From assembly GCA_050014595.1 (NCBI GenBank), contig JBEKDA010000031.1:3950-67949 (forward strand): DNA of 64,000 nucleotides. Direction: 5' to 3'. Positions 36,027-44,725 of the stretch are shown here, one piece after another. Under the pieces are notes generated by a model that did no database searches, had not been told where the DNA came from, and saw only the letters and a program-made list of their open reading frames with translations. This DNA is from PALSA-129 sp050014595. Lineage in GTDB: Bacteria; Acidobacteriota; Terriglobia; Bryobacterales; Bryobacteraceae. Both the position numbers and the translations under genes were made by a program. Position 1 is the first letter of the stretch; each line of letters begins with the position of its first letter.

Positions 36027-36233
36027 TCAATGGCTGGCGAGCAAGGATTCTCTGGCTTCTTCCAAAGCTTGCTGGGCCTGCTCCCGGCTGACGGTGGGGA
36101 ACCCCTCTAGAAAGCGCTCCAAGCTGTGTCCGGCTTCGAGGTATTCGAAGAGTGTGCGCACCAAGACTCGTGTGCCTCTAAACGTCGGCGCACCGGACAT
36201 AATGGCGGAATTGCGAACAACGACGGACTCCAT
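36027..36233 (-). CDS. DUF433 antitoxin
   Basis: The 68-residue protein matches DUF433: SGAPTFRGTRVLVRTLFEYL, then the C-terminal SREQAQQALEEARESLL helix. The N-terminal winged-helix-like part is typical. I chose the ATG at 36233; a longer reading would take in unrelated sequence. It is the first gene of the DUF433-DUF5615 pair. Confidence 0.85.
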   Translation of the reverse strand: MESVVVRNSAIMSGAPTFRGTRVLVRTLFEYLEAGHSLERFLEGFPTVSREQAQQALEEARESLLASH

Positions 36234-36291
36234 GTCTTCATTGTGCCTCAATTGTCCCAGCACAGTGGGGTCGCGGCGCCCGGTGGCGACG

Positions 36292-36522
36292 AGGGCTCCG
36301 CAATGCCGGCCCGCCGGCAGATTTCCTTCCGAGTCCAGCGTGATCCGACCGGACCCGTTTTCCGCCCAGACTGTCCCACCATTTTGCGGAAACTGCGGCA
36401 AGCCCTTCCCGTGGTCCAAGTCGCTGCACGCGACCGCCCAAGCCGCCAAAGAGGGGGAGTTAGGTGACGCCATTACGCTCATTGAGGCACTGTGTGTTCG
36501 ATTTCATAATGGTGTTCTTTGA
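36292..36522 (+). pseudogene. Remnant of a zinc-ribbon protein (DUF2321-like)
   Basis: The + strand encodes PQCRPAGRFPSESSV, followed by a clear zinc-ribbon end, PPFCGNCGKPFPWSKSL. In intact relatives this motif ends a small protein with an earlier Cys pair. No start codon or complete N-terminus is seen here. The sequence overlaps the leader of the divergent DUF433 gene. It looks like debris of the same locus as the methyltransferase fragment downstream. Confidence 0.4.
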
Positions 36523-36575
36523 TGATGTGAGACCGGAGGAGTACACACCAAGCTATCCCACTACCCGTATTCAGC

Positions 36576-37907
36576 ATGCTGAACTGCGGCTCGACAACCA
36601 AACTGGCGGCGATGCCTTCCAACTCAGCAGACTACGTTTTCGTTGACCCACCGTTTGGAAACAACCTACATTACTCAGAGCTTAACTTCCTGTGGGAGTC
36701 TTGGCTCAAGTTAATGACTAACAGAACGCTCGAAGCGGTGATGGATGTCGAGCTTGACCGCTCTCTGCTTGACTATCAAAAGCTGATGACATCGTCCTTT
36801 CGTGAGATTTACCGAGTCCTCAAGCCAGGGCGTTGGATGACAGTGGAGTTCCACAACTCACGAAATAGCGTTTGGAACGCAATCCAACTGGCAATGGGGG
36901 AGGCTGGGTTCATAATCGCGGACGTCCGCACTTTGGATAAGCAACAACAGACGTACAAACAGTCCATTCAGAACCTCGTTAAGCAGGACTTGGTAATTTC
37001 GGCTTACAAGCCGAATACCGATCTGGAAATACGGTTTCAACTCGAAGCGGGTACAGAAGATGGCGCGTGGGACTTTGTCCGAAATCACTTGCGTCAGCTC
37101 CCAATCTTCGTTTCCCAGAAGGGCAAAGGAGAGGCCATCGCCGAACGTCAAGCCTTTCTACTCTTCGATCGCATGGTTGCTTTTCATGTGCAGCGGGGAA
37201 TAATGGTACCGCTTTCCGCGGGCGGCTTTTACGAAGGCCTCGCGCAACTCTTCGAGTATCGAGACGGAATGTATTTCTTGGCCGATCAGGTCGACGAATA
37301 CGACAAGAAGAAGCAGACCGTCTCAGAATTAAGGCAGTTGGAGTTGATCGTCCGGGATGAATTCAGCGCTGTCCAGTGGCTTCGCCAACAACTTGCCGAG
37401 AAGCCACAGCGTTTCTCAGAACTGCAACCGCAGTTTATGCGAGAAACGGCGGGCTGGTCGAAAGAGGAGCAGCGACTGGAGCTTTCGGAGATCCTTCGGT
37501 TGAACTTTCTCTGTTACGGCGGTGAAGGCGAGGTCCCAGTACAGATTCGCAACTACCTCTCAAAGAACTTCCACGACCTGCGTGGGCTGGCCAAGGACGC
37601 CCCTGCCCTTCAGGCAAAGGCGAGCGACCGATGGTACGTTCCTGACCCGAACAAAGCCGTCGACTTAGAGAAGATCCGCGAACGCGAGTTGCTCAAGACC
37701 TTCGAAGAGTACAGGGCGTCCGGTGTGAAAAAGATCAAAGTTCCACGACTCGAAGCGTTACGGGCAGGCTTCAAGCGCGCTTGGGATCAGCGAGACTACA
37801 CAACCATCGTCGAGGTAGCAGCGAAGATTCCGGAGAGCATTCTCCAGGAAGACACCAAGCTGCTCATGTTCTATGACCTCGCGGCCACTCGCCTCGGGGT
37901 CGGGTAG
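36576..37907 (+). pseudogene. DNA methyltransferase, N-terminal part missing
   Basis: The reading frame (443 codons) begins almost at the catalytic motif DYVFVDPPFGNNLHYSEL and continues with the strand after it (VLKPGRWMTVEFHNSRNSVW). A long unique C-terminal region ends LLMFYDLAATRLGVG. Intact relatives of this DNA adenine or cytosine-N4 methylase are roughly twice this length, with the rest before the DPPF motif. Here that part is gone. A stop at 37907 is 18 bp from the helicase fragment. Confidence 0.65.
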
Positions 37908-37925
37908 GCTACCACGGCACCTCTT

Positions 37926-38246
37926 ATGTTCCGAACTGGAGACTGGGCGTACAGCCCAAGGCATCACCAACTCTGCCGTATTGTCGACTCGCAGACGATC
38001 TGGGGGGAAACAGTCTACCGTGTCTGGTTCGCCGACGCGGATGCCGTGGTGAGGCTATCGGAATCCGAACTGCACCCGGCGTCTGAGGCGGTTCCTGCCA
38101 GTCCCGCCTACTTGACGTATGTCGCGGCGGCGGCCCGTGTGGCGGACGCAATGACGCACGACGCGCTGCTCGCCCCTATTGGATCGGCCGTTATCCCTTT
38201 CCCGATGCCGTTAGTGTCACCAGGGAGCGGGTCGCGGAGTACGTAA
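37926..38246 (+). pseudogene. N-terminal fragment of an SNF2/DEAD-type helicase
   Basis: The protein starts MFRTGDWAYSPRHHQLCRIV and reaches ALLAPIGSAVIPFP. From family knowledge this is the entry to a large SNF2-like helicase, just before its Walker A motif. Instead the sequence jumps at TTTCCC (about 38198-38203) to a later part of the same protein in another frame. The ATPase core is absent. Confidence 0.6.
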
Positions 38247-39334
38247 TCCGGACGGAAAAGCGCCGGGCCATTGACGCCGATGGCGCGCCGCTGTTCAAGC
38301 CGCGGCATACCCGTCTGGTTCCAGTGAAGTGGGAAACCCGGCATCGAGAGCAGCAACTGCTCTACGCCGCTGTTACGGAATACGTTCGCGTGGGTTACAA
38401 CCGCGCCATGCGGGAGAAGCGGAACTATATCGGATTCTTGCTGCTCTTGCTCCAGCGATTGGTCACGTCTTCAACGCGAGCGATCCGATCCACTCTCGAA
38501 CGCCGACTCGAGGCACTTCAGCAGCCGGATGAACAGTTGAGCCTCTTCCCGCAGATGCTCGATGAAGAATGGGCGGAACTCGATGGACAGGAACAAATCG
38601 AGAGACTGCTCAAGACTCGTCTCAAGGCAATGAAAAACGAGCGCGCCGAGGTTGAGCTGCTTCTCGAAACCGCGCGCCGGTCCGAACAGGCGGGACCGGA
38701 TGCCAAAGCGGAGGCCCTGATCGACTGGATCTACCAACTCCGGCAGCAGGAAAGTGAACCCGTGCCGATCGATCCTGAAACCGACTGTGCCCTCATCGAT
38801 ACAGGTTCCCCTGAAGAGTTCAGTTTCTTCTTAGAGCACCTCGTGAGCCGCGGCTTCCTGGAGAAGCACGGGAACGGATATCGCGTGACCGTGGCGGGCT
38901 GGCAGAGGGTCGAAACGGCTGGGGCCGCCTCATCCGGTCAACCAGGCCGGTGCTTTGTCGCCATGGCCTTCGACCCGGCCCTCAACGATGTCTACGAATT
39001 GGGAATCCAACTCGCAATTAAGGACTGCGGTTTCGAGCCGATTCGAGTTGACAAGGTCGAGCACAACGAGAAGATCTGCGATCGAATACTCGCCGAGATC
39101 CGCAGAGCCCGGTTCCTCGTCGCCGATTTCACACTGCATCGTAAAGGTGTCTACTTCGAAGCTGGCTTCGCGACAGCAATAGGCATGCCTGTCATCTTCT
39201 GCTGCCGATCCGATGAGCTTGCGCAAACGCACTTCGATACCAGGCAGTACAACCACATCGTTTGGGAAACTGCTGACGACCTGAGAGCAAAGCTCTCCGA
39301 CCGAGTTCGAGCGACTATCATAGAAAAGGACTAA
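38198..39334 (+). pseudogene. Helicase middle region fused to deoxyribosyltransferase-like domain
   Basis: The open frame after the deletion reads RERVAEYVIRTEKRRAIDAD, then YIGFLLLLLQRLVTSSTRAI, a helicase middle segment. At about 38750 (RQQESEP) it changes to a short winged-helix-like stretch (EEFSFFLEHLVSRGFLEKHG). It ends in a domain with FVAMAF, VDKVEHNEKICDRILAEIRR, FEAGFATAIGMPVIFCC and HFDTRQYNHIVWE. That C-terminal domain resembles nucleoside 2-deoxyribosyltransferase/TIR-like defence effectors. I read it as a fusion by deletion, but it could be expressed from GTG 38324. Confidence 0.6.
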
Positions 39335-40572
39335 CGAGGGAGGGTTCGGACGCCGTCATTCAAGCGACGTGAAACCACTCCACGAAAAAGTGTCGGGGCG
39401 TCCGGATAGCTGGCAACGATCTGCGCCAATTCCTGCTTCGCCTCCGCCGCCGCGCCGAGGTGGCTGGCGGCCGCGAGGAAACGATCGCACGCGCCGAGCA
39501 AATCCAAGGCAGTGATTTCGTAGCCGTCGCCAGCCAATATCCGTTCGACGGCCAAGCGCCCGACCCGAAACGCAAACAGCGGCTGGGACTTCAAGAAATC
39601 GCGCGACGCGCGGCTGAGCGTTCTCGGTTCTGTGCGGCCCGTTTCCGCGAACTCGAGGGCCAGGTCGAGATGACCGTCGCTTTTGGCGGCGGCGAACCAT
39701 CTGCCGGGATCGCCGCTCCGTTCGGCCAAGTCGGCGAGAACTCCCCTTCGGTCAATCTCAGGGTACTTCCTGGTAATTCTCTGGAAGGTTGCCAAGCCGA
39801 CATTTGCCTGGTTCGCGGTGAGGGAGAACCGGCGGTACGCTTCTTCACGGCGACCGGCCGCCAGCAGAATTGCTTCACACTCGGCGTCTACTGCGGAGTC
39901 TGGGATGTTAAGGCCACGGGATGCCTCGGAATAGGCGAGTGCTTCGTCGAATGACCCTTGAGCCAGCAGCGCGCGAATTCCGTACCGGCGCCAGGGCCAG
40001 ACTGGATGTTGCTTCAGGGCCAGCAGATCCAGAAGTTCCCTATAGCGCCCGGCGGTAAGTAAACTGGAAAGGCACAGGTCCGTACCCCTCACATAGGCGC
40101 CAGGGCGCCAATCGCGCCATGCTTCTCGCAAAGCCGGCAGAATCTTGTCCGCCCAGCGGGATGAGACATCGCCGCTGTCACAGAGATCGCCCCAACTCTC
40201 CTCCACCAGCGCCAGGTAGCCAACTCCGTCAACTTGGATCGCGCGCCAAAGCCGCTCAAGCCAGCGCCTGCGCTTCCTGTGGTCCACAGGCGTCCTAACG
40301 ATCAGGGGGATGAGTTCTCCGATCGCATGGGCGACGGCGCCGCCGAGCCCGCCGGACGACGTGTCGATGAGTTCGAATGCGGGCCAGAGCCGTTCCATCA
40401 AGCACACCGCTCCGTCCGCGGCATCGATCGGAGCGCGACGACTATTGGAACTGATCTCCGCAACCGCCTCCTTGAGGCGTTGGATGGCGAGTCGCGATCC
40501 ACGCCAGCCGAATGCGCGTGCACGGATATACGACTTGAATGCCCACTTTGTACAACTGCGTTTGCCTCCCAT
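39331..40572 (-). CDS. Hypothetical helical-repeat protein
   Basis: The 413-residue protein is rich in Leu, Ala, Arg and Trp and reads as stacked helices, with TPR/SEL-like sections (YRELLDLLALKQHPVWPWRR, then ALAYSEASRGLNIPDSAVDA). I recall similar 410-residue proteins annotated as hypothetical in other Gram-negative bacteria, so I take it as intact. Its stop overlaps the end of the fused helicase frame. The function is unknown. Confidence 0.7.
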   Translation of the reverse strand: MGGKRSCTKWAFKSYIRARAFGWRGSRLAIQRLKEAVAEISSNSRRAPIDAADGAVCLMERLWPAFELIDTSSGGLGGAVAHAIGELIPLIVRTPVDHRKRRRWLERLWRAIQVDGVGYLALVEESWGDLCDSGDVSSRWADKILPALREAWRDWRPGAYVRGTDLCLSSLLTAGRYRELLDLLALKQHPVWPWRRYGIRALLAQGSFDEALAYSEASRGLNIPDSAVDAECEAILLAAGRREEAYRRFSLTANQANVGLATFQRITRKYPEIDRRGVLADLAERSGDPGRWFAAAKSDGHLDLALEFAETGRTEPRTLSRASRDFLKSQPLFAFRVGRLAVERILAGDGYEITALDLLGACDRFLAAASHLGAAAEAKQELAQIVASYPDAPTLFRGVVSRRLNDGVRTLPR

Positions 40573-40613
40573 TGAGCTTCGTTCCCGAGAGAACCAGATC
40601 GATTCCGATCCGA

Positions 40614-41507
40614 TCAGTTCTCCAGCGACGTGGCCTCGACAATTGCCTGAAGCTCGCGGAAGATGTCGCCGAAATTCTGCGCTAAGTAACGGACTACGCG
40701 AACATTGCCGAATAGCTTCGCGAGGTATCCCCTTGCCAGCACCAGATTGAGGACCTCGTTGCCATGCGATGCCTCGATGAGCTTCATGTCCCGTTGGAGG
40801 GAGTCCATCTCCTTTTCCATCTTCGCGATCTGCTCCGGCGTGAGTCCTTCTATGACCTTCCGCTTGTCTGGATCCACCAGCATCTCCGCCGGCGTAGCCG
40901 CCAGAAGCGCCTTGGTATAGGGCACGGAAAGGTTGTTCGTGGCCACCAGGAGCTCCGCGACTTCCAGTTGCCGCATTGGCTTCATCTTCTTCAGCGCCGC
41001 GAAGACGTTGGGCGAGATATTCCGGTTCTTTAGGACCTCCGCCGCTTCGCGGCCAATTCCCACCAAGAGATCGCGCTTCCGCCGTATGCTCGCAATATCA
41101 AGCTTCAGCGCCTTCGCGATTCGATCCTCGGCGACATGGCCATCCCGGATGGCATTCAACACCATGACGTGTTCTTGGACCGTTGCCAATTTGCTGACCC
41201 GCTTGTTGTACGTGTAGGCCTCGTCATCGGTCGATATCAGGCATCGAGCGGATGTCTGCTCCAGTTCTTTGAGCACCTCAAGCCGAAGGTGTCCGTCCAG
41301 CAATATGTACATTTCGGCTTTGCGGTCCTGCGGAAAGACAATCATGGGCTCGATGATCCCGACTTCCCGGACGGAAGCCAGAATCTGCTGGTATTTCTGC
41401 GAGGCCCTGACACCAGGCTTCAGCTGCCTCAAGGGCAAGATGCTGCCAATCGGCAAAATCACGCCGTTTGGGTCAAAACCGATCCGGACTTCTTTCGCCA
41501 TTTTCAC
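40614..41507 (-). CDS. RepB/ParB-like partition protein
   Basis: The 297-residue protein has a ParB-type N-terminal domain (IGIL-like entry, then IIEPMIVFPQDRKAEMYILL, DGHLRLEVLKELEQ) and an HTH around 115-160 (RIAKALKLDIASIRRKRDLL). It matches the RepB plasmid-partition C-terminal family. Its start overlaps by four bases the stop of a second, shorter RepB-like gene. Pairs of RepB proteins occur in integrated elements that often also carry serine recombinases. Confidence 0.85.
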   Translation of the reverse strand: MKMAKEVRIGFDPNGVILPIGSILPLRQLKPGVRASQKYQQILASVREVGIIEPMIVFPQDRKAEMYILLDGHLRLEVLKELEQTSARCLISTDDEAYTYNKRVSKLATVQEHVMVLNAIRDGHVAEDRIAKALKLDIASIRRKRDLLVGIGREAAEVLKNRNISPNVFAALKKMKPMRQLEVAELLVATNNLSVPYTKALLAATPAEMLVDPDKRKVIEGLTPEQIAKMEKEMDSLQRDMKLIEASHGNEVLNLVLARGYLAKLFGNVRVVRYLAQNFGDIFRELQAIVEATSLEN

Positions 41508-41896
41508 CCTTTCTCAGTAGCCTGAATCCTCTCCGCAAGATAGGCCGGCAACATTTCCATTTGTTCCGCCCTCATGAGCGTGACGAAGTTCTCATCTCGG
41601 AACAACTGTTTCAGGGCGGTGACGATGAAGAGCAGACGATTCTCGGTCAATCGAGCTTTTCTCACAGTGTCCTTCTGCCGGTCAGCTTCCTGGCGGTATA
41701 CGCGAACCAGCGCCTCCGCGGTCGGCGCGCGCTCTTCCTTGGGCTTGGGGCCTTGGTTAAGGCGCTTACCCTTTGTCTTGCGTTGCTCGATGATCTTGCG
41801 AACCGTTAGGAGCTTCCGGCCTCTCAGCGTTTTGTTCTCGTACGCATCGCACAGCGCCTGTTGAATGCCGGCATCGTCCGACGTTGAGATCTGCAT
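41504..41896 (-). CDS. Short RepB-like protein (C-terminal type)
   Basis: The 130-residue protein starts MQISTSDDAGIQQALCDAYE and continues ENKTLRGRKLLTVRKIIEQR, then LTENRLLFIVTALKQLFRDE. This is the C-terminal half of RepB-like partition proteins, without a ParB domain. It may be a natural partner or a truncated copy. It is co-transcribed with the longer RepB gene and divergent from the operon starting at 41940, with 43 bp between. Confidence 0.7.
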   Translation of the reverse strand: MQISTSDDAGIQQALCDAYENKTLRGRKLLTVRKIIEQRKTKGKRLNQGPKPKEERAPTAEALVRVYRQEADRQKDTVRKARLTENRLLFIVTALKQLFRDENFVTLMRAEQMEMLPAYLAERIQATEKG

Positions 41897-41939
41897 GGCG
41901 ACAGACAGCGGTACCCAGCCAGTAGCAGAGGACACGATG

Positions 41940-42263
41940 AGCACAGACGCCTCCGCTACCCCAATCAAGAAAGCAGAAACGCCGGACCCGGCTGATTCCG
42001 CACCGCAGACCGAGTCGCTGGTGCGGGCCGCCCTGGATGACATCGCCTTGCTGGTTGGCGGCGCGGCCGCCTTGCACCAGTTGGAAGATGACCTGGTCTG
42101 GACGCTGACCAAACGCATGGACCGGATTCGAGTCCGGTTGCTGCGAGATCTGAAGGGCCTTGCTTACCGGGACGAATTCGAGCCGAAGACGACAAAACCA
42201 CCCCGAGTGCACGCCGCCGTCGAGGAATTCCTGATCCGCAACCGCGCGGGGATGGGGGAGTGA
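41940..42263 (+). CDS. Hypothetical protein, first gene of sigma-factor operon
   Basis: The 107-residue protein has a disordered, Asp/Ala/Pro-rich N-terminus and a helical, Arg-rich middle (VWTLTKRMDRIRVRLLRDLK). AGAGGA lies a few bases upstream of the ATG at 41940. No domain is recognised. It overlaps or nearly overlaps the next gene at its stop (TGA at 42261-42263). Confidence 0.55.
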   Translation, partial: STDASATPIKKAETPDPADSAPQTESLVRAALDDIALLVGGAAALHQLEDDLVWTLTKRMDRIRVRLLRDLKGLAYRDEFEPKTTKPPRVHAAVEEFLIRNRAGMGE

Positions 42264-42271
42264 CGCCGGCC

Positions 42272-42613
42272 ATGAAACAAGCCAAGCGCTTTTCCCAACT
42301 TACGGCGCCTCGGCAAGCCCTGGTTCGGTTGCTCCAGTCGGTCAACTTCGGCTACGTCGAAGGCCTCGAAGTCCGCAGCGGCGAACCGGTGTTCAACCCC
42401 GCGCCGACAGTATTCGTCGAGGTGAAGCTGGACACCGGCAACGAACCCCGCCCGGAAATGAACTTGACGGACTTCGAACTGGGGAATGAAGTCATTCGGC
42501 TGGTGGAGCAGCTCGATGAACTGGGCGATGGCAACATCGAGCGGATCGACGTTCGCTATGGCATTCCGCGGCGGGCCCTGATTGAGCGCCCTATCCAGGG
42601 GGTACGGCGATGA
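42272..42613 (+). CDS. Hypothetical protein in sigma-factor operon
   Basis: The 113-residue protein has a small beta-rich middle (GEPVFNPAPTVFVEVKLDTG) between helices. No domain is recognised. I chose the ATG at 42272, with GGGGGAG upstream; a GTG at 42260 overlaps the previous stop. Its stop overlaps the sigma-factor start (ATGATG at 42610). Confidence 0.55.
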   Translation: MKQAKRFSQLTAPRQALVRLLQSVNFGYVEGLEVRSGEPVFNPAPTVFVEVKLDTGNEPRPEMNLTDFELGNEVIRLVEQLDELGDGNIERIDVRYGIPRRALIERPIQGVRR

Positions 42614-43176
42614 TGCCGGCGGTGGCCATACCCCTCGCTGATTTCACTCCATACCTGCTCCAGCAGGCGGCACTGCGGGCCAGCCTTCTGCAAACGAGCT
42701 TCGGATTCGCCGCGGATGATTGGGATGACCTCCGGCAGGATCTGGCCCTCGATTGCCTCCGGCGGTTGCCCAGGTTCGACGGATCGCGCGGGAACTGGCA
42801 AGGGTTCGTGCACGGAGTCGTTCGCAACCACGCCTGTGTTTTGGCTTCGCGACAGATTGAACGGCGTCAGTTCCAACCGCTGGAATTGGATACCGGCCCC
42901 GAATTGCCGGACGGCAGTTTGACTGGCAAAGCAGATGAGGCGCCAGCGGAGGACTTCCGTCCCCTCCTCGAACTTGGCCTCGACACGGAGCGTGTCCTCG
43001 CCGGGCTGCCGGAAGATCTGCGGATGATCGCCCGGCATCTCGCCGAGATGCCCATATCGGCCGTGCGGCGAAAGACTGGGCTCTCACTGGCCCAAGTGAA
43101 TCGGCGTATCAGGCGAATCCGGGCGGCGTTCACGGCGGCGGGACTCGCACCGGCGAATGGTGGAGGTGCCCGATGA
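42610..43176 (+). CDS. Sigma-70-family RNA polymerase sigma factor
   Basis: The 188-residue protein has a region-2-like part (DDWDDLRQDLALDCLRRLPR, then FVHGVVRNHACVLASRQIER) and a region-4-like helix-turn-helix (ISAVRRKTGLSLAQVNRRIR). It is smaller and more divergent than typical ECF sigma factors. It is encoded inside the accessory module, beside partition genes, so it may direct expression of that element. It overlaps the next gene by four bases (ATGA at 43173). Confidence 0.75.
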   Translation: MMPAVAIPLADFTPYLLQQAALRASLLQTSFGFAADDWDDLRQDLALDCLRRLPRFDGSRGNWQGFVHGVVRNHACVLASRQIERRQFQPLELDTGPELPDGSLTGKADEAPAEDFRPLLELGLDTERVLAGLPEDLRMIARHLAEMPISAVRRKTGLSLAQVNRRIRRIRAAFTAAGLAPANGGGAR

Positions 43177-43662
43177 CAAATGCCCAACAGATTCCGATTC
43201 CCTACATGGGGATTGGTGACGGCAAGCAAGGGCCGACGAAGGACAAACTACTCGTGCCCGGGTCAGGTTGTGGTGGAAAAGGTGGAGATCGCCGAAGCGC
43301 ACACCACCGGCAACCCGATGCTGAAGTGGACGCTTCGCGTCCTCGCGCCGCGCTACGTCAACCGCCTCATGTGGCGCAACAGCGTCTTCACGCCGAACAC
43401 ACTGAAGTTCGTGAAGACCGACCTGCATATCTGCGGTCTGGACCTGGAGAAACTGTCGGACCTACCCAGGAATCTCAGCAAGTTGCTCGACGTGAAGCTC
43501 GAGGTCACCAAGAAGACCAAGGGCGACAACGAGAACATTTATTTCAACAGCCGCATCGTGAACGACCGGACAGCGGGGTCTTTCGAGTTTTGGGCACAGC
43601 GACTTCCTTCCAATGTCTATCAGATGCAGGTGCGATACGTTCTGTCTTTCAAGACGAAATGA
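43173..43662 (+). pseudogene. DUF669-like single-strand-binding-type protein, frameshifted
   Basis: Two frames make up one protein. The first, from ATG 43173, encodes IPIPYMGIGDGKQGPTKDKL and LVPG. The second continues PGQVVVEKVEIAEAHTTGNP, MLKWTLRVLAPRYVNRLMWR and DVKLEVTKKTKGDNENIYFN to the stop at 43660-43662. The frames meet at CCCGGG (about 43259). Removing one C would read LVPGQVVVEKVEIAE. The second half resembles DUF669-type phage proteins thought to act with single-stranded DNA. It is a frameshift or a sequence error. Confidence 0.55.
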
Positions 43663-44002
43663 CAGGGCAGGCGCGAATTTGAGTAGCCTGTTTAGAATCA
43701 GCACTATTGCCAGTGTCTCTTGATCGCCAAATACCCTTCTTTTCACTTGGGGACCGATCTCGACTATAGGCAGCGTGCCAGCGTGCCGCCGGCATCCAGG
43801 CGGCTCTGTCCTGGAGTGGTAGTTGCGACGGTTCTTGCCCATATTCCTGTGTGAGTTGGCCCCGGAGAGGTCGTTTTATACCGGGCTTTTTGGGGAGCCA
43901 AATGTCAAAACTCCAGTCGGGATTCGAACTCGATCCAGTCTGTGCAGCCTCGGGCTGTGCAGCAACGTAATCATCCTCAGTGCTGAAATTAGATTTCGTC
44001 AT
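43649..44002 (-). CDS. Hypothetical protein containing a dispersed repeat
   Basis: The ATG at 44002 follows the DUF998 stop by five bases, with AGGTGA as the ribosome-binding site. The first 35 residues (MTKSNFSTEDDYVAAQPEAA) look like a small ordinary protein. From about residue 33 the reading passes through the repeat at 43862-43900 (LPKKPGIKRPL) and then low-complexity residues. The gene may have been cut by that repeat. It is the last gene of the ArsR/AHSA1/DUF998 cluster. Confidence 0.45.
   Translation of the reverse strand: MTKSNFSTEDDYVAAQPEAAQTGSSSNPDWSFDIWLPKKPGIKRPLRGQLTQEYGQEPSQLPLQDRAAWMPAARWHAAYSRDRSPSEKKGIWRSRDTGNSADSKQATQIRACPVISS
43862..43900. repeat. Dispersed repeat, copy A
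   Basis: CCGGAGAGGTCGTTTTATAC followed by CGGGCTTTTTGGGGAGCCA resembles copies at 47601 and 48391. The shared core is GGAGAGGT and TTTTTGGGGAGCCA. This copy is more diverged and lies inside the 43649-44002 frame. Confidence 0.6.
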
Positions 44003-44007
44003 GGAGT

Positions 44008-44715
44008 TCACCTTTGTGAGTGTGCTTCGGCTACGGCGCAACGGCCACACTTGATGGCGTGCCACCCCAGGGTGACGACCCACAGCATGTAGGTGAAGAA
44101 GGCGAACCGCGGAGGCCAGCCAATGTCAACTCCGGGACCATAAGCGCCCGGTCCGAGCGGAAATACGAAAATCGCCGAGTACAACACAAAAGCGACGAAG
44201 CCAAAGAGTGGCAAACCAGCGGTCCAAAGCAAAGCCCGCCGCGCCGTTGCCCATGCCTGGTTCCTACGCGCCAGGCTCAGGTTAACGAGCAGGGCTGAGA
44301 ATGGAAGGAGCACCAGTTGAGTCGTGCCGAATATTACGTGAAGGGTGCCCCGGGTGGATAGCGGGAAGTGCATGGGCATTGGGTCTGTTGTGAAGAGCCC
44401 TACACCGGCCGCGCCAATCACGCAGAGGAGGAGTAGGCCAAGGCCCATACGGCCCATGGCGCCTCGGAGCTGCGACCTTAGCATCGCAAACAGGGCTCCA
44501 TAGCTCAGCGCCGAAATGAGAAACGCCCCCGACATGATCCAGCCGTAGCGCCCAATGGCCCATTCGCTGATTGTGTGCCAGGAGGGCGCCAGGTCCGGCC
44601 GAAGAAGAATCAGCGCGATCAGTAGAAACTGATATGCAACTATTGCGCCCATCGCCAGCCGCGCTGCGTTGGTTGAGATCGTTGCGGGTTGTTTTGCCAA
44701 TGCTGTGCTCGTCAT
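44008..44715 (-). CDS. DUF998-family membrane protein (first copy)
   Basis: The 235-residue protein has six or seven hydrophobic helices. Its entry segment (RPDLAPSWHTISEWAIGRYG) is shared with the neighbour at 44726, which has SPEFSPSWRMVSEYAFGHYA. It is a DUF998-type integral membrane protein of unknown function. I chose the ATG at 44715 with AGGAGA six bases upstream; a longer frame starts at 44814. Confidence 0.8.
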   Translation of the reverse strand: MTSTALAKQPATISTNAARLAMGAIVAYQFLLIALILLRPDLAPSWHTISEWAIGRYGWIMSGAFLISALSYGALFAMLRSQLRGAMGRMGLGLLLLCVIGAAGVGLFTTDPMPMHFPLSTRGTLHVIFGTTQLVLLPFSALLVNLSLARRNQAWATARRALLWTAGLPLFGFVAFVLYSAIFVFPLGPGAYGPGVDIGWPPRFAFFTYMLWVVTLGWHAIKCGRCAVAEAHSQR

Positions 44716-44725
44716 CGCCATTCTC

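Noticed and set aside
42610..43176. Reading the small sigma factor as a MerR or other transposase-like gene
   Set aside because: Region 2 and region 4-like patterns fit sigma-70 better; no catalytic acidic triad.
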